This document shows positions 15,212 through 23,974 of a stretch of 64,000 bases of DNA, one piece after another. The number at the start of each line of letters is the position of its first letter. Positions within the stretch are counted from its first letter, which is position 1. Source of the DNA: a virus; the IMG/VR virus record IMGVR_UViG_3300050821_006345, positions 62,001 through 126,000 of that record; one strand, 5' to 3'. The position numbers and the translations under genes are program-made. The notes under the pieces are model-generated. The model was not told the origin of the DNA, ran no database searches, and worked only from the letters and a program-made list of their open reading frames with translations.

Positions 15212-17791
15212 TTAAGCCTTGTGTGGCCGAATTTGCCAGTCCACTTCAGAATGCTGTGCCAGATGTTTAATCGGAATCTTAAAGCTTGTTAAATCACGGC
15301 CTTCGCCCCAGTAGCTCGCCGCGTGGCTCTTGTCCGGTGAAACAAAGATGCCTTCTGGATATTCTCCTGCCTTAATCTTTGAAATGACATCCGATGGCTG
15401 GCTGGTATAAACGCGCACCTGCTTGTCTCCGATACCCATCGCCTCATTCACCAAGTCCATCGTTTCCGGAGTTGCCTCGTCGTTTCCTTCAAACATCTCC
15501 TTTTTGCCGTCCTTGCTTAATAGCAGTCCGACTGTGTTTGGGTCGTTCTTGGCCGAAATATAAACCGGAACCGGCCAGACGCCGTCAGGATTGTCGTCAA
15601 ACAACGCCTGACTGGTTACGAGCCTTCTGGTTAAGTCTTTTTGATTGAATGGAATATCCCCCATCAGTTTGTGAACTTCGTCGTTCAGGTCATTGGCCAG
15701 TTTCAGAACGTGGTCTCCAGCTGGCTTGTTCTCGAAGTCGGCCAGAGTTTCAAGATGAATCTGGTCGTCACTTTTCCTCCCACGGGAGAATCTGGACTCT
15801 CGGTCAAGGTTCTCCTTCACGTCGTCCCACGTTATCGGATGCGGTGATGATTCGCCTTTCGGCAGGCTTCCTCCAACTTGACCCACCCGTCCTTCGTGGC
15901 CTTCAAACGAATTGAGAAGCCGTTTTTTAAGTGCGGCCTTTCTGGTTCGTGAGTTGGCGAGTTTTACAACTGGCTTCGGAAACTGGCCAGCAACCGGCTT
16001 GCTTAAATCACCGCCCTTGATCCACTGCTCAAACTGGCCGAAATCCAATTTTGTAACAGCACCGATTCTCTCATGTCCCCTTCCATCGGAGAACGCCCGC
16101 TTGTAGCAGTCGGTCGCCTGCTTCTCGTCTTGAAAGCCAATCATGCACTTTCTCTCGTCTGGATTTCCAGTCTCCGCGTCCACTTGATCGATGACAAACA
16201 CGGAAGCGGTGTCGCTTGGATTGGTGGATAAATAGCAGTCCAGCAAGTCTCCATCTTGGGTGCCTTTTTTCGTCCCCTTCACCCCGCCATAATCACTCGG
16301 CATGACCACCGTCCAAACCTTGCCGTCTTTGCCGATTCCAGAACGGACACTTCCGGCCAGTGACTCAATACTAATTCCGAGCGTTTTGTAGGTGGTGTGG
16401 GTTTGGCGATAATTTCCGGCCTTGGATTGTTTTGGCGTGGGAACGCGGCCAAGTCCTTTGTGCGGCAGGGCGTTGGTGATTTTTAATTCTGGCCTTTTGC
16501 CAACAATCACTTCTTCGTATGTTCCCGTTAAGCCGACGTTGACAGCCACAATATCGTCCACTGGAATAGACTTGGTGATTATATTTCCGCCGTATTGCTC
16601 TGCACCAGACTTGGTTGTTGCCCAGTTCTTTGTGGCCTTCTGCTTCTGCAATCCTTCCGACCGATACAGCGTCATTGAATCTCCAAAGTTGCTGCGAAGC
16701 TCATTTCTTGTTGGCGTGAAGCAGTCGTATAATTCAGATGCGGAAACCCGGCTGTTTCGGCCATCCATTATGTTGTCAACCGCCGTGTTTGTTCCCATGC
16801 CAACTCCGATCGCAGCCTCGGTGATTGCGTTGTAAACATCCCGATTTTTCATCAGGTCGTTTCTGGCCGTTAAAACAACCGAGGATGGGATTGCGCTTTT
16901 CCGGTCGGCAGGAGACTTTATATCCTCGATGGTCTTCGGCCTTGCCAAGTCGTAACGCAGCGAGTTGGCCTCGGCGTTCAGTGCGATAAATCTGGACGCC
17001 TCCGATGCTGTTAAGCCGCCCTTTTGAGCCAGCGGCATGATTTCGGATTTGATGGCGTTTAATCGGCCAATCATAGTCGGCCTGTCGGTGACGTGGCCTT
17101 TTAAGCCAGATCCGACCCCGCCGTTAGCCACCACAACCACCGGATTTGCCTTCCAGCGGCCTATTACGGCGTTCAGAAGCTCGAACTGCGGCTTGGGGGA
17201 CACCGTTTTCGGCAAATAAGCGTTTAACAGGCCGTGTAGCGTTGCCCGGATGGTCTTGGGCGAGGCTTTGGCCTTCAGCAGGGCGGAAGCGGTGTTTTTA
17301 ATGGCCAGAGGAAGCGGAATGGCGAAGTTTTTAACCTTCTCGTCCATGTTTACATGATAAACATCAGCCGTCTTGTCTCCGAGAAGTTTTCTGGCAGTCA
17401 GCCTATGATTTCCATCGGCGATGTATTGCTTGCCTCCTTTTTGAACCACCACCGGCTTGTCAAGCTGGTCGTCTGATGGCTCGGATGCCTTTCTTGAGTC
17501 ATCTCCGCGTTCAATGATGTCTTTTACTTTTGGCTCAAAGAACTCGTTGGTTCCGGTAAGATCGTCCAGATTGACGGTTTTCACTGTTTTTGGACCGCGC
17601 AGACGACGCCTTAATTCTTCCGTATCGTAGGGTGCCGCATGATCGCCGGATTTGAATATACTGTGCGTCCAGTTTTTCTCATCTGGAAGCCGTGGCAGTT
17701 TTTCAAGAGATGATAGCGCGCCAGCCTTTCGCACCTCCCACGCCTTCTTGACGCCCACACTTGTGCCTGCGTTGAGTAGCTTCCGCTTCAT
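15212..17791 (-). CDS. Polyvalent multi-domain protein (ParB-like, ART-like, pyrophosphatase-like)
   Basis: 859 residues with no signal peptide. Several enzyme-like modules follow one another. At about 65-150 is a ParB/sulfiredoxin-like fold with the ADGNHRLTARKLLG motif. At about 370-435 is an ADP-ribosyltransferase-like segment (LYRSEGL ... ITKSIPV ... GTYEEVIVG). At about 475-595 is a segment like the inorganic-pyrophosphatase domain of phage polyvalent proteins (GDLLDCYLST). At about 790-855 is a second ART-like segment (VYTSQPS ... GIFVSPDK). Such proteins are thought to be packaged and injected to counter host defence. It sits between head connector genes, so virion packaging is plausible. 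Domain calls are from motifs only. Confidence 0.7.
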   Translation of the reverse strand: MKRKLLNAGTSVGVKKAWEVRKAGALSSLEKLPRLPDEKNWTHSIFKSGDHAAPYDTEELRRRLRGPKTVKTVNLDDLTGTNEFFEPKVKDIIERGDDSRKASEPSDDQLDKPVVVQKGGKQYIADGNHRLTARKLLGDKTADVYHVNMDEKVKNFAIPLPLAIKNTASALLKAKASPKTIRATLHGLLNAYLPKTVSPKPQFELLNAVIGRWKANPVVVVANGGVGSGLKGHVTDRPTMIGRLNAIKSEIMPLAQKGGLTASEASRFIALNAEANSLRYDLARPKTIEDIKSPADRKSAIPSSVVLTARNDLMKNRDVYNAITEAAIGVGMGTNTAVDNIMDGRNSRVSASELYDCFTPTRNELRSNFGDSMTLYRSEGLQKQKATKNWATTKSGAEQYGGNIITKSIPVDDIVAVNVGLTGTYEEVIVGKRPELKITNALPHKGLGRVPTPKQSKAGNYRQTHTTYKTLGISIESLAGSVRSGIGKDGKVWTVVMPSDYGGVKGTKKGTQDGDLLDCYLSTNPSDTASVFVIDQVDAETGNPDERKCMIGFQDEKQATDCYKRAFSDGRGHERIGAVTKLDFGQFEQWIKGGDLSKPVAGQFPKPVVKLANSRTRKAALKKRLLNSFEGHEGRVGQVGGSLPKGESSPHPITWDDVKENLDRESRFSRGRKSDDQIHLETLADFENKPAGDHVLKLANDLNDEVHKLMGDIPFNQKDLTRRLVTSQALFDDNPDGVWPVPVYISAKNDPNTVGLLLSKDGKKEMFEGNDEATPETMDLVNEAMGIGDKQVRVYTSQPSDVISKIKAGEYPEGIFVSPDKSHAASYWGEGRDLTSFKIPIKHLAQHSEVDWQIRPHKA

Positions 17792-17799
17792 GGCGTTAA

Positions 17800-18273
17800 T
17801 CAGAACTCCCGTTCAGCACGTCGGCCAAACCCACGATGGAAACCGCATGTGTTGAAGCTCGGCTTGGAATAGCCCAGAACTGTAGTGTCAAGGTTGTTTG
17901 GGTCTGCTGCCTCAACAATTAATTTTGCCTGTGCCACATCGTTGAATATCTGCCACGCCCGGTTCGCATTTACCCGACGGAAATTCTGCTCGTCGATGAC
18001 CGTTCCGGCGGCACGGCTCATGATGGCCAGAATGATGATGTCCACTGCCGGGCCAATGAGTGCTTCCGGCAGTGTGATGCCTGCGCCCATCGGGACATTG
18101 TTCAAATTTCTCGCGATCAGCGACCTTGCAGTTGTTACCACCTGATTGATAACTCCTGCGATGGGATCGCCCTGCGTCGGAGACTGTTCGAGCGCGGCTC
18201 CGCGAAACCCGTCAAGCTCAGGGCCAGATATTTTCAGAAGCAAATCATCGGTCGTTAAATTGCGCCATGCCAT
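17800..18273 (-). CDS. Head-tail connector, gp36-like (DUF1320)
   Basis: 157 residues from the ATG at 18273; the open frame continues to 18405 but the MAWRNLTTDDLLLKISGPEL start is the better match. This family (DUF1320, Mu gp36-like) forms a helical connector ring. Features include the start, an acidic-hydrophobic helical body and FRRVNANRAWQIF near residue 95. It precedes the polyvalent and gpG-like genes in transcription order, as in Mu-like head clusters. The last residues (FHRGFGRRAEREF) are basic. Confidence 0.7.
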   Translation of the reverse strand: MAWRNLTTDDLLLKISGPELDGFRGAALEQSPTQGDPIAGVINQVVTTARSLIARNLNNVPMGAGITLPEALIGPAVDIIILAIMSRAAGTVIDEQNFRRVNANRAWQIFNDVAQAKLIVEAADPNNLDTTVLGYSKPSFNTCGFHRGFGRRAEREF

Positions 18274-18398
18274 AATTGAATCAAGATTAAGCCACGTCTC
18301 GGCCAAACACAACCACGACATTTCACTTGCCAACCGGAAGCGGAATTGCCAATCTGATGGCCGATAATATATGAGAAATCCGAATGGCAAACAGGCAG

Positions 18399-18426
18399 TT
18401 GACAAACCGCAGCGGTGCGGTATTCT
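18399..18426 (+). promoter_or_regulatory. Promoter of the plus-strand operon
   Basis: TTGACA (18399-18404), 16 bases, TATTCT (18421-18426), the strongest sigma-70-like match seen. The ATG of the first small gene is at 18438, so the predicted start point lies about 5 bases before it. A GGAGG sequence at 18427-18431 would mostly fall outside such a transcript. Confidence 0.65.
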
Positions 18427-18437
18427 GGAGGCGTGAA

Positions 18438-18632
18438 ATGCGAAACAAAATCAAAAATCCAGCCGCTGTTGCCCTTGGCAGGCTTGGTGGAGCAAAAGCA
18501 AGCGAGAAGCAAAAAATGGCAGCTCGTGAAAATGGCAAGCGGGGAGGTCGCCCAAGGCATCACCAGAAAGGCCGGAATTTACGCGATCATCAACAACAAG
18601 ACGGGGAAGCGTTACATCGGCCAGACGAATAA
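18438..18632 (+). CDS. Small Gly/Lys-rich protein, partly overlapped by an endonuclease gene
   Basis: 64 residues in the frame MRNKIKNPAAVALGRLGG, followed by ENGKRGGRPR. This matches a common family of short basic proteins with an NPxAxALGRLGGxA start and a GGRPR end. After GGRPR the sequence loses family character, and there the GIY-YIG start (18532) begins in another frame. The likely history is an endonuclease gene inserted near the 3' end of this gene, or a new overlapping start. Its function is unknown; the family is often regulatory. It lies first in the plus-strand operon. Confidence 0.55.
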   Translation: MRNKIKNPAAVALGRLGGAKASEKQKMAARENGKRGGRPRHHQKGRNLRDHQQQDGEALHRPDE

Positions 18633-19410
18633 TTTCAGCTTTCGGAAAGGCAAGCACATCGGTTATCTGCGGAGCAACTCCCACATCAATCCACACCTTC
18701 AACGTGCGTTTAACTTGGACGGCGAGGAAAGCTTTGAATTTACGATTCTTGAAGTAGTGGTGGATGGAGACATTAATGCAGCCGAGGTGCGATGGATTGC
18801 TATGTTTAATTCAGACAATCCTGAATTTGGATACAACTGCACTTCTGGAGGCAAATATGCACCACTCAATCGTGCCGCACTGGATGCAATCAGTAAGAAG
18901 CTTTCTGGAAGACCGCTTGCTCCAGAACATCGAGCAAAAATAAGCGCATCCAACAAAGGCAGAATTATTAGTGCAGAAAGCCGAAGAAGGCTGTCCGTTA
19001 CGTTAAAGGCCAAATACGACAGATGCGAGATGCCTTGGTTTGTGCCTACATATTTTTCTGGAGAACAACATGGAATGTTTGGCAAAACACACACGCCAGA
19101 AGCACGCGCAAAGATTTCATCTGCGAGAATGGGCAAAACATATTATGAAGTAATGTCAAAAGAAACGGCAGATAGGTTGATAGCACAACGGAAGGCAATG
19201 GTCGGCGATAAGAATCCAAATTACATTCACGTCGATTTAGAAGCCGTGATTTCAAGAATACAGGGCGGTGAATTCGTAGAAGATATTGTTAAATCACTTG
19301 CTATTTCAAAGACACAATTGCACTATAAGTTCAAGCGAAAATACAACTGCCCGCCGGTTGAATACGTCAATAAATTAAAATATGAAAATTGCGACAATCG
19401 AAACAATTAA
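18532..19410 (+). CDS. GIY-YIG homing endonuclease
   Basis: About 293 residues from the ATG at 18532 (a longer frame opens at 18415 but overlaps the small gene). The nuclease core is GIYAIINNKTGKRYIGQT (GIY and YIG motifs) with a following Arg in FRKGKH. The middle carries NUMOD3-type repeats (SGRPLAPEHRAKIS, FGKTHTPEARAKIS), the C-terminus a helix-turn-helix-like segment (VEDIVKSLAISKTQLHY). This layout is typical of free-standing phage homing endonucleases of the Seg/Mob type. It overlaps the RNA ligase gene by 29 bases. It probably cuts DNA of related phages and spreads by repair. Confidence 0.88.
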   Translation: MASGEVAQGITRKAGIYAIINNKTGKRYIGQTNNFSFRKGKHIGYLRSNSHINPHLQRAFNLDGEESFEFTILEVVVDGDINAAEVRWIAMFNSDNPEFGYNCTSGGKYAPLNRAALDAISKKLSGRPLAPEHRAKISASNKGRIISAESRRRLSVTLKAKYDRCEMPWFVPTYFSGEQHGMFGKTHTPEARAKISSARMGKTYYEVMSKETADRLIAQRKAMVGDKNPNYIHVDLEAVISRIQGGEFVEDIVKSLAISKTQLHYKFKRKYNCPPVEYVNKLKYENCDNRNN

Positions 19411-20365
19411 GTCAGTCCGCAAGCATCCGAACGCGGATTCCTTGGATATTTGCTCGGTTCTGGGTTTTGAATGCATCACCAAGATCGGCCAGTTCAAAGA
19501 AGGCGATGTTGTAGCTTTCCTGCAACCAGATTCAGTGCTTCCGCCCGATAAGGAGTGGTCTGCGTTCTATCGCTCAAAATCAAACAGAATTAAGGCGATT
19601 CGCCTGCGTTCGTGCTGGTCGGAAGGCGTCGCTGAATCACTCGCAACCGTTGGCTATACTGGGCAGATTGAAATTGGCCGAGAAATCTCGCAGGACATCG
19701 GAGTCACCCACTACGAGCCACCACTGCCTCAAGACCTGTCGGCCAAGGGACTGCTTCCGTTCGGCATCCCGCCCACAGATGAAGAGCGAGTGAATAATCT
19801 CGAAGCGATTCCCTACGGCGAAATCGTGGACGTGACGCTCAAGATTGACGGACAAAGCTGGTCGGCATACAACGCCATGGCGCGCGATTCCGATGGCAAC
19901 TTCATGCCGCCAGTCTCCGGCGTGTGCGGGCGGCGACTGGAGTATAAATTGGACTGCGACAATCACTATACGCGCAACTTCAAAAAATACGCGCATATTT
20001 TTGGCAAAAACCACAATCTGGTGAACGTCTGCTTTCGTGCAGAACAATATGGCTTTGGAATCCAAAGCTCGGCCAACAACCCGCACAGTAAGCTTCCGGT
20101 GGATTTGGCATTTTATTCAGTCTGGATGATGAACGACCGCAGATACGCACGCAAAGGAGAGTCTTTTTACGCTTACGACTTCTTCCCCAAATTCGGAATT
20201 CCAACAGCGCCAGTCATTGAGCGGGACGTTGTTCTGACACCGGAACTGGTTGCAAAATACGCGGATGGCAAAGAGATTAACGGGCAAAGTTATGAAGGAG
20301 TTGTTATACAATGGAGTGGCGGATCGTTTAAGGTTTTATCAAAGGAATACGATTCAAAGAAATGA
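19382..20365 (+). CDS. RNA ligase
   Basis: 327 residues. A nucleotidyltransferase core has motif I LKIDGQSWS (catalytic Lys about residue 154), motif IV-like SYEGVVIQWSGG (about 300) and motif V FKVLSKEYDSKK at the end. The N-terminal 110 residues form an OB-like domain. This arrangement, with an N-terminal OB domain and motif V at the very C-terminus, is like the DraRnl group of RNA ligases, which seal nicked RNA. In phages such enzymes repair tRNAs or other RNAs cut by host defence. It is in the plus-strand operon with several uncharacterised small proteins. Confidence 0.85.
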   Translation: MKIATIETIKSVRKHPNADSLDICSVLGFECITKIGQFKEGDVVAFLQPDSVLPPDKEWSAFYRSKSNRIKAIRLRSCWSEGVAESLATVGYTGQIEIGREISQDIGVTHYEPPLPQDLSAKGLLPFGIPPTDEERVNNLEAIPYGEIVDVTLKIDGQSWSAYNAMARDSDGNFMPPVSGVCGRRLEYKLDCDNHYTRNFKKYAHIFGKNHNLVNVCFRAEQYGFGIQSSANNPHSKLPVDLAFYSVWMMNDRRYARKGESFYAYDFFPKFGIPTAPVIERDVVLTPELVAKYADGKEINGQSYEGVVIQWSGGSFKVLSKEYDSKK

Positions 20366-20607
20366 GAACGCCGGCCGACATGGTTAAATTCACCAAGCAG
20401 TCAGAAAATGATTATCTGATCGTTTTCGAGAACGGCATCTGCCTTGGTCATTTGCTGAAAGAGGTTGACGGCTACTTTGTTTATTATCCAGAGACTCGCG
20501 GCGGATTCATGGAGTCTTGGATTATGCGGATTATCGCAGATAAAATGGATGACCTGAACCGCGATTGGGACGAGACCGCGAGGCGCGAAATCGGAGGCCA
20601 ATCATGA
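20362..20607 (+). CDS. Small hypothetical protein of the RNA ligase operon
   Basis: 81 residues starting with an ATGA overlap with the RNA ligase stop. Acidic, mixed alpha-beta with two Trp residues and a C-terminal helix (KMDDLNRDWDETARREIGG). No known motif. Coupled to its neighbours on both sides, so it is probably translated. Confidence 0.65.
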   Translation: MRTPADMVKFTKQSENDYLIVFENGICLGHLLKEVDGYFVYYPETRGGFMESWIMRIIADKMDDLNRDWDETARREIGGQS

Positions 20608-20807
20608 GCGAACCCGCCAACAAGAAGCATTTCGTGGTCATCAAGCCGTATCAATACGATGGAGATGTTGCCTTTGGTTTCTGGAACTCATCGTTCAAAG
20701 CCTACGAGCTTGGCGATGGGGATTGTTACACGATTGACCAGCTGAAGGAATCGTGGTCGGATGCCAAGTTTCTTTCGTGGACTGAAATGGAGAACAAATT
20801 CAAGTGA
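20604..20807 (+). CDS. Small hypothetical protein
   Basis: 67 residues from the ATG at 20604, which overlaps the previous stop (ATGA). Noted features are an N-terminal KKHFVVIKPYQYDG strand and a Trp-rich C-terminus. No family recognised. The frame extends 39 bases further upstream, but the overlap start is the better choice. Confidence 0.6.
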   Translation: MSEPANKKHFVVIKPYQYDGDVAFGFWNSSFKAYELGDGDCYTIDQLKESWSDAKFLSWTEMENKFK

Positions 20808-20808
20808 C

Positions 20809-20952
20809 ATGGAACAACAGAATCTTCCGCCGCGTGCGGATTGCCGATTAAATGTCCGCAGTGCCGTGCCGTCTCGGTGCAAAATCGGCCCAAACGGAAG
20901 CTGCGAAGGATTCTCGGCCAATAAGGATACTGGAAAGAAGGATGGAGACTAA
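20809..20952 (+). CDS. Possible small protein
   Basis: 47 residues (MEQQNLPPRADCR ... KKDGD) two bases after the previous stop. Composition is not strongly coding and a competing frame here encodes a CPQC zinc-like motif, so either frame, or neither, may be used. Confidence 0.3.
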   Translation: MEQQNLPPRADCRLNVRSAVPSRCKIGPNGSCEGFSANKDTGKKDGD

Positions 20953-20996
20953 ATGGCCTGTAACGACGCGCTCTGCGATGGCGGCGGAGACAAGCG

Positions 20997-21182
20997 ATGA
21001 ACGTGATCCAGACATTTGAATTTGAAGCGAGAGGCGAGCGCACGGAACAGCCGCCATTCGTCAGCAGCAACTTGTTCCACATCACAACCAAAACACACAA
21101 TGAAAAATCCACATATAATCGTAGGCGCTGGACACCGCTGCCTCTGCGGGACATACGGCATACCGGGCGGCACACCAGATAA
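20997..21182 (+). CDS. Possible small protein
   Basis: 61 residues starting MNVIQTFEFEARGE, with an acceptable N-terminal half. The last 27 residues (from about 21100) overlap the next, better-supported gene in another frame and look like a shadow. Kept at low confidence because the region 20.95-21.1 kb would otherwise be empty. Confidence 0.3.
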   Translation: MNVIQTFEFEARGERTEQPPFVSSNLFHITTKTHNEKSTYNRRRWTPLPLRDIRHTGRHTR

Positions 21183-21489
21183 AGCATATCCGCTCGGCTG
21201 CTCGTCCGTGCTGGACGCGCTCGACAGAATCACTGGCGACGGTGCCAGCATCCTCAAGGCTGTAATCGTGCCGCTCGTAGAAGATAGACCGATGCCGATG
21301 GACGACAATATCGTGCTGGCGGGACACCTCTACGAACAATACTGCCAAGCTGTCGGTGGCTTCGCGTTCAACGGCGACCCGCTGCCGAATTGGGAAACAT
21401 TCCGTGGCGACCCGACAAAACAAAAACAGAGTGACGCATGTGTGGCTGTCGCCTCTTGCGCCTCGAACCGACTGTTGGCGGCGCAGTGA
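21100..21489 (+). CDS. Hypothetical protein of the plus-strand operon
   Basis: 129 residues from the ATG at 21100 (MKNPHIIVGAG), preferred over a longer frame that has poor composition upstream. It has CLC near residue 14, acidic patches and LYEQYCQAVGGFAFNG around residue 75. The stop overlaps the following ATG (TGATG). No family recognised. Confidence 0.55.
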   Translation: MKNPHIIVGAGHRCLCGTYGIPGGTPDKAYPLGCSSVLDALDRITGDGASILKAVIVPLVEDRPMPMDDNIVLAGHLYEQYCQAVGGFAFNGDPLPNWETFRGDPTKQKQSDACVAVASCASNRLLAAQ

Positions 21490-21704
21490 TGTGGAACTAC
21501 TGCATCGACCTGCCCGATGGCCAAGTTTGTGATGAATGTGGCCAGCGAAAGACGCGCGATATACGATGCAAAGCGGCTATGTTCGGTTATGCTCGATGCT
21601 CGCAGATCGCCGGACATTCTGGCCAGCATTTCTCCATGCACGGCGGAACGCCCCACCGCTGGGATCACAATAAACCAACCACGCCACCATCGACGCCTCC
21701 GTGA
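21489..21704 (+). CDS. Small cysteine/histidine-rich protein
   Basis: 71 residues. CDECGQRK and C-x8-C pairs plus several His (HSGQHFSMHGG) suggest a zinc-binding protein of a kind common in actinophages. The start at 21489 uses the overlapping TGATG; the stop overlaps the next GTG. Function unknown. Confidence 0.55.
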   Translation: MWNYCIDLPDGQVCDECGQRKTRDIRCKAAMFGYARCSQIAGHSGQHFSMHGGTPHRWDHNKPTTPPSTPP

Positions 21705-21931
21705 CGGCCAAAGAAAACCAAATCATCAAGGATTGCCGACGATGGCTCTGTCGGGCCGTGGTGGTTACTTTCACCGATGAAGACTACGACTGGCGTTATT
21801 TTCGCATCGAGCGGGTTTCCGGCCAGAAGATAGCCTTCACCGGCATGACGGACGCGGATGGAAACAAACACGACGGAGATTTCTTCTGGGTCAAGGCAAG
21901 CGAGATTGAAAGCGTTACACTGAGGGAATGA
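21701..21931 (+). CDS. Small hypothetical protein
   Basis: 76 residues from a GTG start that overlaps the previous stop (GTGA). A helical N-terminus (ENQIIKDCRRWL) precedes strands resembling a small SH3-like barrel, with FRIERVSGQKIAF and FFWVKASEIESV. The stop overlaps the DUF4031 start. Confidence 0.6.
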   Translation: MTAKENQIIKDCRRWLCRAVVVTFTDEDYDWRYFRIERVSGQKIAFTGMTDADGNKHDGDFFWVKASEIESVTLRE

Positions 21932-22263
21932 TTTACGTTGACCAACTTCGGATCTGGCCTACCAAAATTCGATGCTTCAAGAAAGGATCGTGCCATCTAT
22001 TTGCGGACACCGAGGAGGAGCTTCACGAATTTGCTGCTGAAATCGGCCTAAAGAAATCCTATTTCCAAAATGGACGGAATCTGGCCCATTACGACCTTAA
22101 TAAATCACGGAGAAAACACGCGCTTGCTCTCGGGGCAAGCGAGCTTGAAGGACGCGAACTGCTGGCCAAATGGAAGGAAATAAGGACTACTTCAATTGCT
22201 GGGCCTGTTGCGAGATGTTTGGTTGAAAATACGGGCCTGCCGGATAACTCCCAAGTCCGTTGA
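21928..22263 (+). CDS. DUF4031 family protein
   Basis: 111 residues. The start MIYVDQLRIWPTKIRC, the CHLFADTEEELHEFA segment and YDLNKSRRKHALALGA all match DUF4031, a small family common in phages and actinobacteria with no experimental function. The last 25 residues lie over the 3' end of the convergent gene at 22187-22573, a 77-base tail-to-tail overlap. It ends the plus-strand operon. Confidence 0.8.
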   Translation: MIYVDQLRIWPTKIRCFKKGSCHLFADTEEELHEFAAEIGLKKSYFQNGRNLAHYDLNKSRRKHALALGASELEGRELLAKWKEIRTTSIAGPVARCLVENTGLPDNSQVR

Positions 22264-22573
22264 TGTGATTCCACATAACGGCATCAATCCTTTGCTGGTC
22301 TGAAAATTGGACGTTTCTTAACTGACTATCTGCGTTGAATTGGGTCTCGATCTCGCCCTCCTTGGCCACGCGTTCGGAATGATCCGCCGCCACCGAGGCA
22401 AGCAACGCATCGTATTTCTCCTGAAGCTTCTCAAGGTTGTCAATCTTGTCTTCCAGAGGCTTTAGCCTGCTCTCGGCCACCGCAGCAACCATGCCAAGGA
22501 TGAGAAGAATGACAATGACAAATTGTATCCAGTTTGCGGCAGTCAATGCCTTGGCCTCGCTATTTCCGTTCAT
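22187..22573 (-). CDS. Membrane-anchored coiled-coil protein
   Basis: 128 residues: a short polar start, one membrane span (IQFVIVILLILGMVAAVA, about residues 16-33), then a coiled coil (LKPLEDKIDNLEKLQEKYDALL) and a Gln/Asn-rich tail. The fold resembles phage holin-like or envelope accessory proteins. It is a lone minus-strand gene between the plus-strand operon and the endonuclease gene, and convergently overlaps DUF4031. Function unknown. Confidence 0.6.
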   Translation of the reverse strand: MNGNSEAKALTAANWIQFVIVILLILGMVAAVAESRLKPLEDKIDNLEKLQEKYDALLASVAADHSERVAKEGEIETQFNADSQLRNVQFSDQQRIDAVMWNHINGLGSYPAGPYFQPNISQQAQQLK

Positions 22574-22742
22574 GGTTACAATTTCTGCCAGTTCAAGAAA
22601 TAATCAAATATAACATTGCCACGGCTAACGTCCGGCCTGTGAATTGTTTGTAATAATCACATTCAGTCGAAGATCGCTACTTCGTCAATGCAAATTCTCT
22701 TGTGTTTACGGACTGACGTCCTTCATTGAATATCTGGCCAAT

Positions 22743-23915
22743 TTATGCTCCAGTCGAACTTTGCTGATTCGGCACGTCCGTCTCCTGTGACGTAGAGCGG
22801 GCAGCTAAACGCTCGGCCTTCCTTCTAGCCTTGTATGCTCGGTTGTATTCCACCAATGCGGCTCCGGTCGGGCCGTTTCTGCGCTTCACAATTCCAAAAG
22901 CCTCTTCAGGAGTCCAGTTCAAATCTCTAATCCTATTGCAGATTTGTATTAAATCACCTCCGCGAATTGCAATGTGGTTCGCAATCGTGTCTGATTGTCC
23001 GGCAAGCGATATATTGGCCGATTGTGCATAGGAAGCGCATTCATTCAATTTAGCTAATTGCCTCGCCTCGACCTTTTGTTTCCGATAGCTTTTGTTGTAA
23101 TCGCGAGATCTGTGCATCCTTTCCTCCGGCGTTAATCCAGCGTCATTCCAAGCCCTTCTTCCGGGCGGAGGGTCGATGCGTAATGCCTCTTTTAATGTCC
23201 AACCAAGCCGATGAATCCTAGCGTGAACCAAAGGATATTTCTGGTGAAATTCAGATGCTAAACTTTTTAGGGATCGTTTCTCGCCATTCCAATCCACTGC
23301 CTTATCTGTTGGATTTCCTCCGCGAGATGAAAGCGGTGTGGCTACCGCCTGTTCTGGAGTCATTCCGTTCCGGATGCGCTTCCGAACGCACACTGGAGTC
23401 ATTCCATTTTCTTCAGCAACCTCGTTTAATGGCCTTTCCTGTCCTTGAAACGTAATAATTTCAAGCAGTGGATATGTGTGCGGCTCCAGCCCAACGGCCT
23501 GTTCCGGTGTTAAACCGCTTCTTAATTTTGCGCGAATGGTGGTGTGCTGAATCCCATATTCTGCGGCGACATCCATCAGATACCTTCTTTGTCCAAGAAG
23601 CGTGATGTAACTTGAAACACGGCGATTTCTGTTCTGATCGTCAGGAGTCGCCCATCGGCAGTTTTCTGGCGAATAACCAAGGTTATTGTTCTTTCTTTCA
23701 AGAGTCATTCCATCTGGTCTCGGCCACATATCGCGAATAAAATCTACAACGGAAATCCTCCACCTGTCACAAACGGTGATTCCACGGCCTCCGTAATCTG
23801 GATATCCACCATTGCGAGGACTGTAGCACCGGCTAATCATATTAGACCAGATGCCTTTCAACTCGGCGACTTTTACTATTTCACTATCCGACAGCGGTAT
23901 TGTTTCGTTTGGCAT
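22743..23915 (-). CDS. Homing-type endonuclease with repeated DNA-binding motifs
   Basis: About 390 residues from the ATG at 23915. Residues 10-90 carry the HNH-like signature GIWSNMISRCYSPRNGG ... DYGGRGITVCDRW ... GMTLERKNNNLGYSPENCRW, typical of phage homing endonuclease relatives. The rest holds at least four repeats with GMTPEQAV or LTPEQAVG, which read as small helix-turn-helix modules for DNA recognition. It is located directly after the capsid gene and its terminator, on the same strand, with its own promoter. It is probably a selfish element rather than a virion gene. Confidence 0.8.
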   Translation of the reverse strand: MPNETIPLSDSEIVKVAELKGIWSNMISRCYSPRNGGYPDYGGRGITVCDRWRISVVDFIRDMWPRPDGMTLERKNNNLGYSPENCRWATPDDQNRNRRVSSYITLLGQRRYLMDVAAEYGIQHTTIRAKLRSGLTPEQAVGLEPHTYPLLEIITFQGQERPLNEVAEENGMTPVCVRKRIRNGMTPEQAVATPLSSRGGNPTDKAVDWNGEKRSLKSLASEFHQKYPLVHARIHRLGWTLKEALRIDPPPGRRAWNDAGLTPEERMHRSRDYNKSYRKQKVEARQLAKLNECASYAQSANISLAGQSDTIANHIAIRGGDLIQICNRIRDLNWTPEEAFGIVKRRNGPTGAALVEYNRAYKARRKAERLAARSTSQETDVPNQQSSTGA

Positions 23916-23921
23916 GACGAC

Positions 23922-23949
23922 ACGATACCAGTATAACAAACTATTTCAA
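23922..23949 (-). promoter_or_regulatory. Promoter of the homing-type endonuclease gene
   Basis: TTGAAA (23944-23949), 16 bases, TATCGT (23922-23927), six bases before the ATG at 23915. As for other endonuclease genes here, transcription would start at or inside the start codon, implying a leaderless mRNA. Confidence 0.5.
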
Positions 23950-23974
23950 GTTAAATCTTCACATGAATATAACA

